Shown one piece after another: positions 22,957 through 34,694 of a DNA stretch of 64,000 bases (position 1 is its first letter; each line of letters opens with the position of its first letter). The translations under genes and the position numbers were made by a program. Where the stretch lies: positions 1,539,749 to 1,603,748 of the forward strand of contig CAWUHX010000011.1 in NCBI GenBank assembly GCA_963922205.1, given 5' to 3'. This stretch comes from Romanomermis culicivorax. Its lineage: Eukaryota; Nematoda; Enoplea; Mermithida; Mermithidae. The notes beneath the pieces were generated by a model that was not told where the DNA came from, ran no database searches, and was given only the letters and a program-made list of their open reading frames with translations.

Positions 22957-23850
22957 TCTTTTAAAGCAACTAGTAGTTTTCCTTCTTCTGATTTAGTCCA
23001 CTGAGCATTAACCAGCACGGCTGGTTCATGATCATCTTCATGATTGCCTAGCAACACGACAGTCATTTTTGATTCTTTGAGCCTGAATTTAACCTCAGCG
23101 ATAAGCTGGTTAGGTTGCAGGTGAATACTGTTCATGCTATTATTGAGGAATAATAGCAGACATTTGCCTTTGATTATGTTGATTATCGTTAGTTTGATCG
23201 GATATTCAGAGTTTTCTTTTCCAAAATTCACAGGTTAAACTATGATGCTTTTGGAGCTTTTGTGTGTGAAAGCGAAGATTTTCCCATTAACACAAGTTTG
23301 GAAATTGGGCTCTACGTAGCATGAGGAAACGTTCAAAATGGGTAGCGATCTGTCGATTTTTACAATTTGTGTATGACTTTGTCCCATGGAAGTATTAGAA
23401 AATACTTCAGCATAGGGCACTTTTTCCATCAGATTCAGAACTAGATTTAGTTCTTGTTGAATGTCTTCAATTGGAATGGTTTTCACAAAAATTGATTACA
23501 GCTGGAATGCTTGGATGCAGTAGGAAATCAGTTCTTAGGAGGCATTGCTCTCTGGAAGTGGGAAGGATCCAGCATCATACTAGATGTGTTCCAAAAGATG
23601 AGTTGATTTTGAAGATTATTGGCCCAAAGGCATCGACTATAGCATCCTCGGCTACTTTCATCTATGTGGATGTTCCTAAAAAATTGTAGTCAATCCCCAA
23701 AGAGGGTTGAGCTAGGAATGAGGAAATGACTGAACATCGGGCACTGATATCAATTAAGGCTTTCATTTTCATTTCTCCAATTTTGGCATTGATGTGAAAA
23801 GCTAGCATAGGAGCATATAAGCTCGAAAGTTTGATATCTTTTTGCAAACA
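22957..23850 (-). pseudogene. Protease and linker region of element A
   Basis: At 23847-23662 the frame has FHINAKIGEMKMKALIDISA followed by RCSVIS. In Ty3/gypsy aspartic proteases this position reads ALIDTGA.(C/S)SVIS, so the catalytic DTG is DIS here, an inactivating change. The linker to reverse transcriptase continues in pieces at 23486-23235 and 23231-22953 (LNLVLNLMEKVPYAEVF, then a VLLGNHEDDHEPAVLVNAQW segment). Several frameshifts separate them. Confidence 0.6.
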
Positions 23851-26366
23851 TTTTTCGATTTGACAAATGCTAGATCTTGTAATCTACGGTTCAGTAGACT
23901 TTTAGATCGTGAAATTGGTGATTCCCAGAGCAACAAAAAGTTTGGAGCTTCCAACATTTCAGTCAGTTCAAGCATATTGACTGTGCTAGTCATTGGTTTC
24001 ATTGAGTGAAAGGTTTAGGTGAGTTAGACACTGTTTTATTTTCTACTGGCAAAACTGCTGCGATGGTTGTGGAGAAGCTAGCTGAGTCTGTGCAGACTGT
24101 GAGCTATTTATGGGGTAGTAGTAATTTCTCTCGATTATCTTTTCTTGTCGGGATTCAGAATCACAGAGAAAAATATTTGCTACATCTCTCTTATAGTTTT
24201 GGTTATTATGATTGTAGAATCTGTTGTTTTGGTCAAAATCGTGGTTCTGATTTAGCATGTAGGTACTTATATTCTGTTAAAAAAGAGGTCACCAGTTATG
24301 ATTTTGCCATTGCGGATTTGGTTGGATTGATAGCATTTGGAACTATCCTGTTCACACTGACCATGATAGGTACAGTATTTCACTGGTCATTCTTGTGACT
24401 GATTTCACTGAAAGTGTCGATTTTGAGAGAAATCCTATATAGGAATGTTTGATCTACTTTCAAAATTCAAACTCATTCCTTGATCCAATCGGGACCTTCA
24501 ATTTTTGAAATTGTTAGCATTTTGTGAATTTTCTCGAATTCCAAATTTGTCTAGGATTTGTCTCATGCTTTCCTTAAGCTCATGAGTCTTCATTGCAGTC
24601 GAATTTTCTTGAAATCTGTTAGTATTTTGTTGCCTAGAATTTTCTCTATTTCAGGAGTGAGAGTTATCTCTGAGGTGATGTTTTGAATCATCTCTGAAGG
24701 GTGACTGAGATCGTTGTTGTTCAGATGGATTTTCGAGTTTGTTAACCAGTATAGGTTGTTCTACCCTCAGGGTCATCTGTTTATTTGCTCCTTGAATTTT
24801 CTGAACTTTTGTGATGGCTATCCCTAGATCAGTGATTGTTTGTAGGGTGCTCACCTCAATCAAGACTCTGTAGATTTCTGGTATTTTCTAAAGAAAAGTT
24901 GTGACAACTTTTCTATGGTGATATTGAGTGCATCTGTCATAGTACAGTAAATGTACATAGGTGCTAATTTGATTCAAGAATGCAGATGAATCTTCAATTT
25001 TGAAAGGAGCAATAGACTGGAGCTCCCACTGGAGTGTATCTTGGTCCCAATTCAGAGCATTCCTACACATCAGAATTTGTTTTACTTCATTGTATGATCG
25101 GATATCTCTTATGGTGTTCAGAGCATCATGGCAAGTCAAGCAATGCAAAGTATGAAGTTTCACGTATTTGGATCGGTGTTTTTTTTTGTACTCGGTCCAT
25201 TTGTACTGCTACAAACGACCTCTCAAAAATTGTTTGTACTCCAAAATTTGCGAAAAATTATTGAAAAAAGGATTCATTGTTATAAAATGCAACAAACATG
25301 CTGTGAAATATGAATACGTTGGCTATTTCCACGAGACACATAAGAAGGCTACAAATTCAGACACATAAAACACTTGATCATGAGGCACATAACATGCACT
25401 AGTGAAATACTCCACAAAAAGCTTTTATTATTATGCCACAGCTGCTAGTTTGTCGTTTTTGATGTGGACACATAACAAACAAGTCCTACAAAGTCCATTG
25501 ATACTGAATACTGACAGCTGTTGGGTAACAAAAAATTAGTTTGTCCAAAAATTTTTGTTTTTACCGGTACAAACAAAACCCAAATTTCGGTTTGTACTCT
25601 GAAGCCTTTCATTTGTAAAGTACAAAAAAACACTGATTTGGATGCATCAAGGCCAAACTCGTTTTGGAGCCTAATGAAGAATTTCAACACTTGTTGATTT
25701 CCGGTCCAATTATTCAGCTTCTGTGGAGGAGCAGTTGAACAATTGTGTTGGGATGATCAGATTATCATCATTGTTGATTATGCCTCAAAAACTGAGTTGA
25801 CTTTTCTGATCCCTGATGATATTTTTTGATTTTGATGACTTTAGAGACTGAGCATAAGAGCTCGTAGATCTCACAATATTTTTGACTTTGGGAATGTTAA
25901 GTTTCAAAAGTTCTTGTTTCTGAGCTTTCATCTCTTCGATTTCAGCTTTATAGTCTTCAAGGAGTTTTCCATGTTGAGTCTCTAGCGTGACAATTTTGCT
26001 TAATGTGTTAGTAGCATCACCATGAAAATTTATCATTTCCGCATCACATTTTAGCATTACATAGATATACACATCATTATCCAAGAGTTTTCAAGTGTCA
26101 GTCTCCTTTGGTTTTGGCTTTAGAAAGTTGAATTTTCGATTTTCCATGATTTTTGGAGATAGGGATTGTGAATTTTTTTGCATTCTTAGGGGTACTGACA
26201 TTTGTGGTAGATCGAAATTATGCTTATCTGCTTCATTGAGAAGCCGTAGATTCCTGTTATCATGGTCCAGATTTTTGATTTCATGGTCTTTGGGATTCAC
26301 TAGTTTCTTGTAGAAACCTTTTTTGTAGCCCATAGCTGTAGAGTGACACATGTAGTTTTCCTCCAT
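23851..26366 (-). pseudogene. Gag region of element A
   Basis: Minus-strand pieces in gag position, from 26366 down to about 24043. They include a coiled-coil-like stretch at 26084-25785 (LETQHGKLLEDYKAEIEEMK), a capsid-like piece at 25163-24888 (LNWDQDTLQWELQSIAPFKI), a Gln/Arg-rich piece at 24863-24651, and near 24365-24325 a CTYHGQCEQDSSKC motif resembling the CxxHxx..(H)..C finger of some gypsy gags but lacking the second His. An Asn/Gln-rich piece ends at 24043. A hAT element (25174-25635) interrupts it. Confidence 0.5.
25174..25635. mobile_element. hAT-type element with TTGTAC words
   Basis: Inverted tips CGGTGTTTTTTTTTGTAC and GTACAAAAAAACACTG with a perfect 8-bp duplication ATTTGGAT (25166-25173, 25636-25643). 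TTGTAC/TTTGTACT words recur near both ends. It is 462 bp and non-coding, and it is inserted in gag of element A. Confidence 0.9.
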
Positions 26367-26439
26367 TTTTCAGGTTGATTCCCATAGTTTTTCAGATTTT
26401 CGATCTTTTGCAAATTTCAGCATTTCCTCAATCTTTAAA

Positions 26440-27005
26440 CAAGCTGGTATGGTCACCAATTTGTCATATACGAAAATAGATGAAAATAATTTATTGCATG
26501 TGTTTGAAGAAAGGAAACATACAGAATGTAGATAAGCATGCAGAATGCTGTAATGGAACACTCAGTGTCAGATGATTTCAATGCAATGATAATCAGGTGC
26601 AGGAGATTGATGGGCTCATAGAGATGTCAATTTATCCACAGAACTTCACTCAAGTCATTTACAGTTTTCAGAGCCAAAACGTGGACTGCACTGACTTACC
26701 CTTCTAAGAGTTAAACCTGAATACTCAAACTATTTTCCAAATAGTTTGATTCAACCTAGATCACATGTTTGATTTTCAATCTACTAAATTACAAATGGGC
26801 CACTTTGCTCTACAAAAATATCTCTAACCCACACAAAGATGCAACCCCACGTCAACCCAACAAACAATTACAATGAATAAACTCTCACAATTTCATTGGA
26901 CATCATAGCCACATCCCATGGTGTCTCGACACAATTTCTCTTGACTGCTCTTGCTGATCTTTCTCAAAATTGACACATTCTTTACAAAACACCAAAACGC
27001 TGCAC
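26440..27005 (-). repeat. LTR shared between elements B and A
   Basis: Aligns with the 17480-18110 LTR at high identity, including an AATAAA on the minus strand (26495-26490) and the block ending ACCAAAACGCTGCACAAC. It acts as 5' LTR of A and 3' LTR of the truncated element B, again giving a tandem arrangement. The upper boundary is placed where similarity to the 17-18 kb copy stops. Confidence 0.65.
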
Positions 27006-29108
27006 AACATAACATTTTTTAGTTTTGGAATTTTCGACCACTATGAAGGGTTGGATGAAATCTTTATTGATTTTCATCAATTTTTTGCTGTTGACTAGCA
27101 GTACTAGATGGTTAAGATCCTATTTTTGTTCTCTTGTTTTTCTATCAAAACATTGTTTATGCCACTCTGCAGCAGTTTTCTAATTTTTCAAAACTTCACT
27201 ATACAATGTTAGTTGTGCTTGAGTGAAGATATGTTGGTACACGTCATAGTTTAACAGTAGCATTAGGCTTTTTGTGCAATGGAAATTGACAGCGATTCTA
27301 GGTTTTTACCTTCCCAAAAGTCTAAATGGAGAAAAGTGAGTAGCCATGTGAGGTACAGCATTATAGGTGGAAGTTGTGAATGGCAAATATTTTTCCCAGT
27401 TATTGGGATCACCCACAGCAAATTTCTTTAGTTGTGAAATCAATATTTGATTAAATCTTTGGACCATATGGTTACACTGCGGATGATATGTGGTAGTGTC
27501 GATTTTTCAGACTTTCAGTAGATTTGCGATATCTTTCATTAAGTTTGAAGTGAAATCTGCACCTCTATCCAATAGCAGATATTTCCAGTTTCCATGAACC
27601 AAAATTGTTATGAGCGCTCACCCATTTGGTGAAATAGTTTTGCAAAACTATGACGTAGGATCTTTTCTCACCAAGGAGAAATATTTACAATGTCAGTTGG
27701 GATGATCTCAAACAGATATTTCAGTTGAATTGGAAAAAGGCGAGGTGGTTTTCGCAACAGTAAAGTTATTTGTTGACAAATTTTACACCTTTTTATTTAT
27801 TTTTTGATTGATTCTTCTCTCTTCAGCCACCAAAAATGCTGTCAGATCATCACAGTAGTGGGAGTAAGACCCTGATGGCTTAAGATTTTTGCTCCATGAA
27901 ATTGATACAAAAAGCTTTGGATTACTCTGCTTGATACTACTATCACAGAAGCTGTATTTGTCTTTTTAGAAGTTCGATAAAGTATACCGCTTTCAGCATG
28001 AAATGCAGAGAAAATCGTAGAGATTTGTTTCTCCTCTATAGTTTCCAGAAGTTTTGCAATATATGGATTGTTTTTCTGTGCTTCTCAAATTTCTTCAGGT
28101 GTTTCTAGCATTACAACACGTTTTCTATGTTGTTGAAAATCTTCTTCGAACATAGGCAATCCTGAGAAGGAAGTTTGACGTTTTTGTCTTCTTTACGAGT
28201 CATCAATTTCATTACAACTGCAACAGTTTTCTTTTGTTCCCGAAACATTGGCCTGAATATTTCTTTGGCTTCTTCTTCATTAGACATTGTTTTTGATTTT
28301 GAATGAGTTTCATCTTGCAATAGGAAATTTGTGCCAGCATTTTTCTTTTCCTTCACATATTTGATCTGACAGTTGTAGTCTTGAAGTTTTACAGTGAAGT
28401 TTTGAAGTCTCAAATTTCGATGTTTCTCTTCTTTTATCCATTGCAAGGGTTTTTGGTCAGTTCTGACTGTTACCTTCTGACTGTAGAGATAATGTATATT
28501 CCAATGGAAAGGTTCTACGTTCGCGAGACATTCACGTTCAGTTGTACTGCAATGAGTTTCAATGCTGGAGAGAAGCCTACTGTTGTAGGTAATTATTCAC
28601 TGATCGTTTTTATTTTCTTGATACAGGATCACACATGAATTTCGATTGTTTGTTGTCATAGATGGGATATCGCAAAAATGATGTCGAAGTTAGACCTGTT
28701 TTAAGCTGTTCAAAGGCAGCAAGATGTTCTTCTTTGATTTTGTAACCTTTCCAAAGAGTTGATATATAAGGGTCATGAATATGTGGCTAGATTTGGTGTT
28801 AATCGTCTACACAACTGGACCAGGCCTAAGAAACTTTGGAGATCTTTTAGGGTTTTTGGCATTTCTTAATTTATGTTTGTGGAGGCCTTTTCAGGATCTG
28901 GTGAGATGCCCTTTTTGCTCAGTAGATGGCTGAGAAATTTTACTTGTTTTGGTATGAATTCACATTTATTAGGTCACAGTGTAGGATTTGCATCAGGGAG
29001 AGCTTCAAAGATCAACTGGATATGTTCTAGATGGTCAGTGTATGTTCACCAAAAAACTATTATACCCTCGATATAGAGCAGACAGATTTCCCACATGTAA
29101 GGATGCAA

Positions 29109-29262
29109 GAATCTGCGGATTTAGGGGGAGGGCAGGGGGCGGCTGCCCCCCCAAAGCTTTTTGTATACCTATAGGCAAATCTGAAAAATTTTTGAATTTT
29201 TTATGGAACAATACTTAATTTTGAGCACCATCCCCCTGAAAAAAATTTCTGGATCAGCCACT
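29109..29262. mobile_element. Small hAT-type MITE in element B
   Basis: A perfect 8-bp duplication GGATGCAA (29101-29108, 29263-29270) flanks 154 bp. The right tip reads AGTGGCTGATCCAGAAA on the minus strand, close to the CAGTGGCGGATCCAG tips known from hAT MITEs; the left tip GAATCTGCGGATTTAGG is diverged. The interior has GGGGG and CCCCCCC patches. It splits the reverse transcriptase of B. Confidence 0.8.
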
Positions 29263-29779
29263 GGATGCAAAATATGTTCTATCAATCACTGAAATTTGAC
29301 AGGAGCATTTTTCAATCCAAAAAGTAGCACTTTGAATTGGAAAAAGCCTTCCTGGCTAATGAAAGTTCTTTTATCACCTGAAGTGATGTCCAGAGGGAGT
29401 TGCCAATACCCTGCATTTAAGTCTAGAGTCGAAAAGAATCATGCAATTCCCAAAACATCTAAGAAGTCATCGATTCTTAGAATCCAAAATTTATTGTTCG
29501 GCATTACCCAGTTTATTCATTGATAGTCAACAATGGGTCGCCAACTTCATCTTTTTTTGGGATGAGAAACAGCAGAGCAGCCCACTGAGATTGCAGTTCT
29601 GAGACCTTTTTTGAGCATTTCTTGTATTTTCTGACAAACCATTGTCCTTTGTTTGATTGGCATGTGATACTAGTGTTTCAAAACTGGTTTTGCATTGCTG
29701 GTGTCTATGAAGAATGTTAACTCGTGAGTTAGGGTAGGTTGATCTCTAGGGAGACTGAAAACATCTCAATATTGTTTCA

Positions 29780-29890
29780 TGACTTCAATAGCGATTTTCT
29801 TATCTTCTGTGATCTTTGGTTTTCAAAATTTTTTTTTTCATGACTTCAATAGCGATTTTCTTATCTTCTGTGATCTTTGGTTTTCAAAAT
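29780..29890. repeat. 61-bp tandem duplication
   Basis: A block starting TGACTTCAATAGCGATTTTC and ending GGTTTTCAAAAT occurs at 29780-29829 and again at 29841-29890, spaced by a poly-T tract. The copies look identical, so the duplication is recent relative to the decay of the surrounding retrotransposon. Confidence 0.85.
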
Positions 29891-30260
29891 CGCAACCGTC
29901 CTACATCATAAAGAGCTTTTCTAGAATTCGTTTTATGCTTTCCTCTAGTTCGTTTTTCATCATTGATGTTGAATTTTCTTGAAATCTCATGGTATTTCAC
30001 TGTCTAGAGTCGTCTCTGTTTTGTGAATGTGAATTATCCCAAAATTTATGTTTTGAATTGTTTCTAAATCACAGCTGAGATGATTGTTGTTCAGACTGAT
30101 TTTTGAGTCTATTAACCAGTATAGGTTGTTCAACTCTCACGTTTATTTATTCATTTGCTCACTGGATTTTTTGAACTCTCGTGACAGCTATTGCTATATT
30201 TATGATTGTTTCTAAGCTACTCCCATCAATTGATACCCTGTAGATTTCCGGCATATTTCA

Positions 30261-31733
30261 TTGAAAAGTGCTGCAATTTTTCATTCAATTCAATCATTTT
30301 TTATAGTCACACAAAGTGCAAAATATCATATTGAAAGAATGCCAATTAAATTTGTCAAATCGGAAAGGCAACCAAAAATTTAGATTATTCGACAGCACTA
30401 TCTGTCACTTTCTTGAACTTATGGCGTTCCAATCATTTGCCAAAAATGAAAAAAAAAAATTATGTTTACAAAGTGCAAAAATTTGTGAAGACTGCAGAAA
30501 AATTTCGTGAAAAAATTGAAATAATCTTCATTTTCTCAGATATACTAACGCCCAATATGAAAGATGAACTGACTAAACAATGAGGTAAAACATTCTGGGT
30601 GGTAACAACTATTGAATGCTAATTAGTAAATAGAATAGACATGTTTGTGGTCGCACTCGAGCTGGATTATAGCAAGCAACGATCAAAATAATCATTACCG
30701 GCGCGGAGCACCTGAAAATTTTTAGGTTTCGACCTTCTAAAATGCACTGTTAAGCATCTTTCCGACATATTTCTCATACACTTGACATTCCCCAATGGAT
30801 TTGGATTCGGTCTAAAATTTTGGGCAAGACTACCGAATCCGAATTTGGAAAATCAGTGAAGTCGAATCCGAATCAAGCCGAATCCGGGATTCGTCCCATC
30901 CCTAACAGCTACACCCCTAAGCTAGCCGGAAATCGACGGAAATTACCGTGTCTTTTTTACCTGTGGAAATTTTCCAGCACTCAGCGTTGAAATAATGATA
31001 AGTATCACTTTTGAAACAAAAATTCATTGACCACGTGTGAGTTTTTCCATCTTCTGATCGAAAATTCACATTTTAAGCACTTGTAGACTCTCTCCTTAAA
31101 ACTTTAAGTCGGCTATTCAATCAATATTCAATTCAATCACATTAAATATGGGTTTTATTGTGTACTCAACTGGCCGGATCTCTCACAGGTATGTTGGGGT
31201 TATCATGCAAGCAGTTAAAGAAATCAAATCCTCAAATTAGAGCTTCGAACAAGGCTGATTACGCAGCGATCATGAGCTCTCTAGGCTAGAAATGGAACCT
31301 TCGTAAATGTGTATACTACAATTTCTTGACTTTATGATTTTTCGCTAAATACTGTGTCATACAGGATTGGAAATTTGTGGTCTCACTCGACTAACTGTGA
31401 ACAATTTTTTTTGAGCGGAAAATTCTATGGTAAAAGGTTTGTGTAAACGATTTTGACTAATTTTTTTAGTTTTTCAATTTAGAAGCATTTTATAAATAAC
31501 TGAATATACATAACAAAAATATCAGGGGACGGACTATCTGGGACCAACTGAGTAGGTGAAAATTTTCCAAGGGCATACCGTCGTGGAGACAAATTTTCGG
31601 AGATACAAATTGTTTAAGAACAAAATTACCAGTACAAACCATCGGGGATGAATGTTTCGTAAATCGTGAAATATTTATACCCTTCCGTCGACAAATCAGA
31701 TATTATATACTAAAAATAAAATTATCAACTTAC
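30261..31733. other. Intron with transposon fragments
   Basis: No exon was recognised. A degenerate GC hairpin (30698-30713) is followed by GAAAATTTTT and CCTTCTAAAATGCAC. At 30795-30905 GAATCCG words end in a hAT-type tip GTCCCATCCCTA (right end only). At about 31170-31196 there is a lone right end of the CATACCTGTA MITE family (CAACTGGCCGGATC...ACAGGTATG). The rest is AT-rich. Confidence 0.5.
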
Positions 31734-31870
31734 ATGTAATGTGTCTGTAACATTTTCGTGCCTCGGTGTACCACATATAAATGCATCGGTTCCGTTTGGA
31801 ATAACATCAAAATGAAGCCATTGAGGCAAATTAGGCGATCCGTCGCTGGTTACAGTAAAATATACAGGGA
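31734..31870 (-). CDS. SGCA/SGCE-like: Alpha/epsilon-sarcoglycan-like, cadherin-like domain exon
   Basis: 137 nt (2 nt plus 45 codons). The acceptor CGCTTTTCAG ends at 31871 and the donor GTAAGT starts at 31733. It encodes VPVYFTVTSDGSPNLPQWLH, then FDVIPNG and ICGTPRHENV. The pattern HxxxxGxPDLPxWLxxxQRxP...LYGxPT of alpha/epsilon sarcoglycans is matched: GSPNLPQWLHF, then (F)ICGTP. This is the extracellular dystroglycan-type cadherin-like domain. Two N-glycosylation sequons are present (NGT, NVT). Entry phase 1 is satisfied only if intron 1 uses a GC donor (see 32103-32104). It exits in phase 0. Confidence 0.85.
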
Positions 31871-32102
31871 CTGAAAAGCGAAACTTGAATATAGTACACC
31901 TTGACAATTTTTGTCGCAAGTTCTCACGAATCTGCTGAGATTTATTGATCCGATACAATCATTAAGGTCGCTTTTACGAAATTCGATAAAGTTCTCTTAT
32001 TTTGTGGCAGTTGAAGATTGCAATATAAATTTTTAGTATTAATTCTTGCATTTGTATCTAAGTCATAAATACTAGTAGTAGTCTTACATAAATTATGTGC
32101 TT

Positions 32103-32104
32103 GC
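32103..32104 (-). other. GC-type splice donor of intron 1
   Basis: The exon ends AAAACAG at 32105 and is followed by GCAAGC. This gives a 234-nt GC-AG intron (32104-31871) and restores an open frame across the junction (QKT-VPVYF). The nearest GT donor, GTAAGA at 32091-32086, leaves the wrong phase and an immediate stop in exon 2. Confidence 0.65.
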
Positions 32105-32303
32105 CTGTTTTTTGAAAATAATCTTTCGATAACAGCGGCAGTGAAAAGAATCTATCTTTCCGAACGAGCAGCGCCGAGACGTCGTCGTTTGTTATCGACA
32201 CTTCTGTGCGACGTAAAGACTGTGATTGACGTGAGGTTGCAAAAACAAGCGGAATAATGAGGAAAAACGTAGATAGAAAAGCGAATTTCTTGTGGAATAT
32301 CAT
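32105..32303 (-). CDS. SGCA/SGCE-like: Alpha/epsilon-sarcoglycan-like, first coding exon with signal peptide
   Basis: 199 nt (66 codons plus 1 nt) starting at ATG 32303-32301. Residues 1-24 form a signal peptide: basic MIFHKK, then a hydrophobic core (FAFLSTFFLIIPLVF) and a small-residue cleavage region ATS. The mature start has DVSALLVRKDRFFSLPLLSK, which corresponds to the VFVHTLDHETFLSLP strand that opens the cadherin-like domain of alpha-sarcoglycan. It joins the next exon without gaps in that alignment. This ATG is chosen because it is the first in frame and gives a credible secretion signal. The protein would enter the ER and reach the muscle or epithelial plasma membrane in a sarcoglycan complex. 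Confidence 0.83.
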
Positions 32304-33449
32304 GATATGTGGCGGGTGCTAGGTTTCAATATCTGTATAACGACGCAGCTAAATTCCTGAAATAATAAAAGTAGACAATATGCATCTTATGCCACGATAT
32401 CTGATCTGTAGAATACAATAAGGACATAAAATTTACAACAAACTTGAAAAGTACTACAGTACAGAAATTAATATTCATAGAATCTTGATGGCCGACTTCT
32501 CCTACATTGCCTGCGTTTGGTACGTTCAGTCGATTGCATCTCAACTAGGCACTGCGCCCTATATTTTACATAAGCGCCCGTGCGACGGTAGAAAAATTAA
32601 TTTATAAATCCCGAAGTATATGCCGTGGTTAGATCGACCAAAAAATTAATTAAAAAAAGAAAAAGAATATACCTACACAAAGTTTATAAAAATCTGCTAG
32701 AGTAAAAAGAGTAGAATTATAGATGAAACTTGTATAATGTGAAGGGTAAACTTGTTATCTTTTTGATCGTTTTTTAGTCGTCTCAGTTTCTTATTGACAA
32801 TACAAGAATTATGCGAGACAGAATAATAGAAAATCATTAACGTTTTGAACTGAATGTGCTGAAATTTAATCACTGACACAACAGACTGTTTTTCGAGTGG
32901 GATTGGATAAATTCCGAGGAGTCCGCAAAGGCAGACATTTTAAAGAAATTAAGTATAAATTCTCTGAGTACCCCTAAGAAATGGTACTGTTAATGCAGTC
33001 AGACGGAGGAAATCAGAATGAAAAACTAAAAGAATAAGCAGAAAATGTGAATCACACAAGAAGATGACCCGAAAACACAGATAGAAAAACTGCAAGCTTG
33101 TCAAAAAAAGCACGACATGTTTATGATTAACTCTCAACTTTTTTAATTGATCATTTAACATTTATGTGATCTAAAAATTAGTCTGATTTGATTTCACTAT
33201 CGTCTGTTCAACGAATCTATTTATCTCGGAAAAGAGTGGAAAGCAAGAACTATCTCATATTTTTTTGATTTCCTACTAAATCATATGCCACATATACGAC
33301 TGCAGTTTTGTGAACATACTCAATTGACCTCAACGTTCTTTTCGAGCAGAAAAGTCTACACTGAAATCTTTCTTTAAAAAATTTTGATGACAGTACTAAT
33401 TTGTGTCATTTTTCAATTAAGAAGCATTTTAGAAAAAACCGACTGTAGT
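32304..33449. other. Upstream region of the sarcoglycan-like gene
   Basis: This should contain the 5' UTR and promoter on the minus strand. No convincing TATA box, initiator or regulatory site could be singled out. The short minus-strand frames at 32326-32544 and 32949-33161 have no recognisable features. Confidence 0.4.
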
Positions 33450-33945
33450 GCTCTGACCAGGGTTTTTTTGGTCTTTTCTCGATAGGCCATTTGGCTCCCA
33501 AAGTCAAAATTTTACAGGCCAATAGGAATTTCAACAAGCCAAAACTAAAAAGTTTGTAAATAAATGTGGTAGTAAAAAACAATGTTTTTTCAACAAATTT
33601 AGTCAAAAACTCTTCGAAATCACAATAGAAGCCCACATAACAGATCAATCATTTGGAATACATTTTCAATTACACACAGAATAATAAGGCTCACAAATGA
33701 GATCACTCATTATTCAAATCAATCATTGGGGTTTTTTTGTACAAGCCAGTTTGATCCGTTACTTGGGGAAAATTTGGTTGGACAAATTTTTAGTTGCTCA
33801 CTCTAAACTTGATAAATTCGCTCAATTTCACCAGAAAAATGATTGAAGCATACTTTCCTTGCACTTCGCGTCAGTTCCTGACTTTTAAAATTGAATTTCT
33901 TGAGTTTTGGGTGGGAAATCAAAAGTCTGGCTAAAGTAACTTGTT

Positions 33946-33960
33946 CGGTGCCCAGCACCG
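33946..33960 (+). repeat. GC hairpin module, compensated variant
   Basis: CGGTGC stem, CCA loop, GCACCG, then AAAAATTTTG and CCTCTAAAATG. A T-A pair replaces a C-G pair of the consensus stem. Confidence 0.85.
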
Positions 33961-34214
33961 AAAAATTTTGACTTCGAGGCCTCTAAAATGTCGGAAAATG
34001 CATTTTTTCAGCACATTCTACAGCAACTGACGATGACCGATCATGATCTTTTTACTATTTGGTTGGCGGAAGAGGTCAAACATTTTACATCCATTTTGGA
34101 TCTTATATATCTGGAGCCAGTAATTTACCAATCACAATTATCTATCAAAAGCGATTGTTTCCACATGATCCATAACATAAAAGCGCGATAGGTATTTTAC
34201 TTTGGACTTGATCT

Positions 34215-34231
34215 CCAGTGCTTAGCACTGG
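34215..34231 (+). repeat. GC hairpin module, doubly compensated variant
   Basis: CCAGTGC stem, TTA loop, GCACTGG. Relative to CCGGCGC two pairs changed (G-C to A-T and C-G to T-A) and pairing is perfect over 7 bp. Confidence 0.85.
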
Positions 34232-34677
34232 AAGAGAATTTTAGATTATGATATTCTATAGCATTGGAAAATGCACACTTTTGATATATTTTTCCTGCAT
34301 GAAGGGTCTACTTTTCAAGTGAATTCAACGTGTTTTCTGTGGGGCAAACTAAAATTCAAAAATTAGGCAAGCAACAATGAATCTGAATGGCTTCTTCAAA
34401 TAGCAAAAACCTCTGCTATTTCCCATGCTGATGATGTTTTAATCGTTTTCCAAATGCAAAAAGTTACGTTCACCAAAGCCATGATTTCTAAAGGGCTGCA
34501 AAACGATTTTGTGAAAATAATCTAGAAAAATGCTTGGAAAATAAGTGGAAAAAAACAATACAAGGTCACACATTCATGCATAACATGCTGGTTCCTGAAA
34601 GCTATAAGCATAAGCTACGATGACATTTTCTGACCGCACAACAGAAATGATACCAGGAATCATACATGATCTGAAAA

Positions 34678-34694
34678 CTGACGCGAAGCGCCAG
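34678..34694 (+). repeat. GC hairpin module with one mismatch
   Basis: CTGACGC, GAA loop, GCGCCAG: outer CTG/CAG pairs and inner CGC/GCG pairs with a single A-C mismatch, followed by AAAATTTTCGG. Confidence 0.75.

Larger units (their letters stand above)
27006..30260 (-). pseudogene. Retrotransposon B: truncated gag-pol remnant
   Basis: A second Ty3/gypsy copy related to A. From 30260 downward it has a gag remnant, then near 29890 jumps directly to the protease/reverse transcriptase linker, so the protease region is deleted. Reverse transcriptase follows (about 29640-29060, with the box YIEG in place of Y(I/V)DD), then RNase H/spacer (28446-28111), then a zinc-finger half KICQQ and integrase fragments down to about 27190. 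The post-pol region of A is absent. Stops and frameshifts are frequent throughout. Confidence 0.65.
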
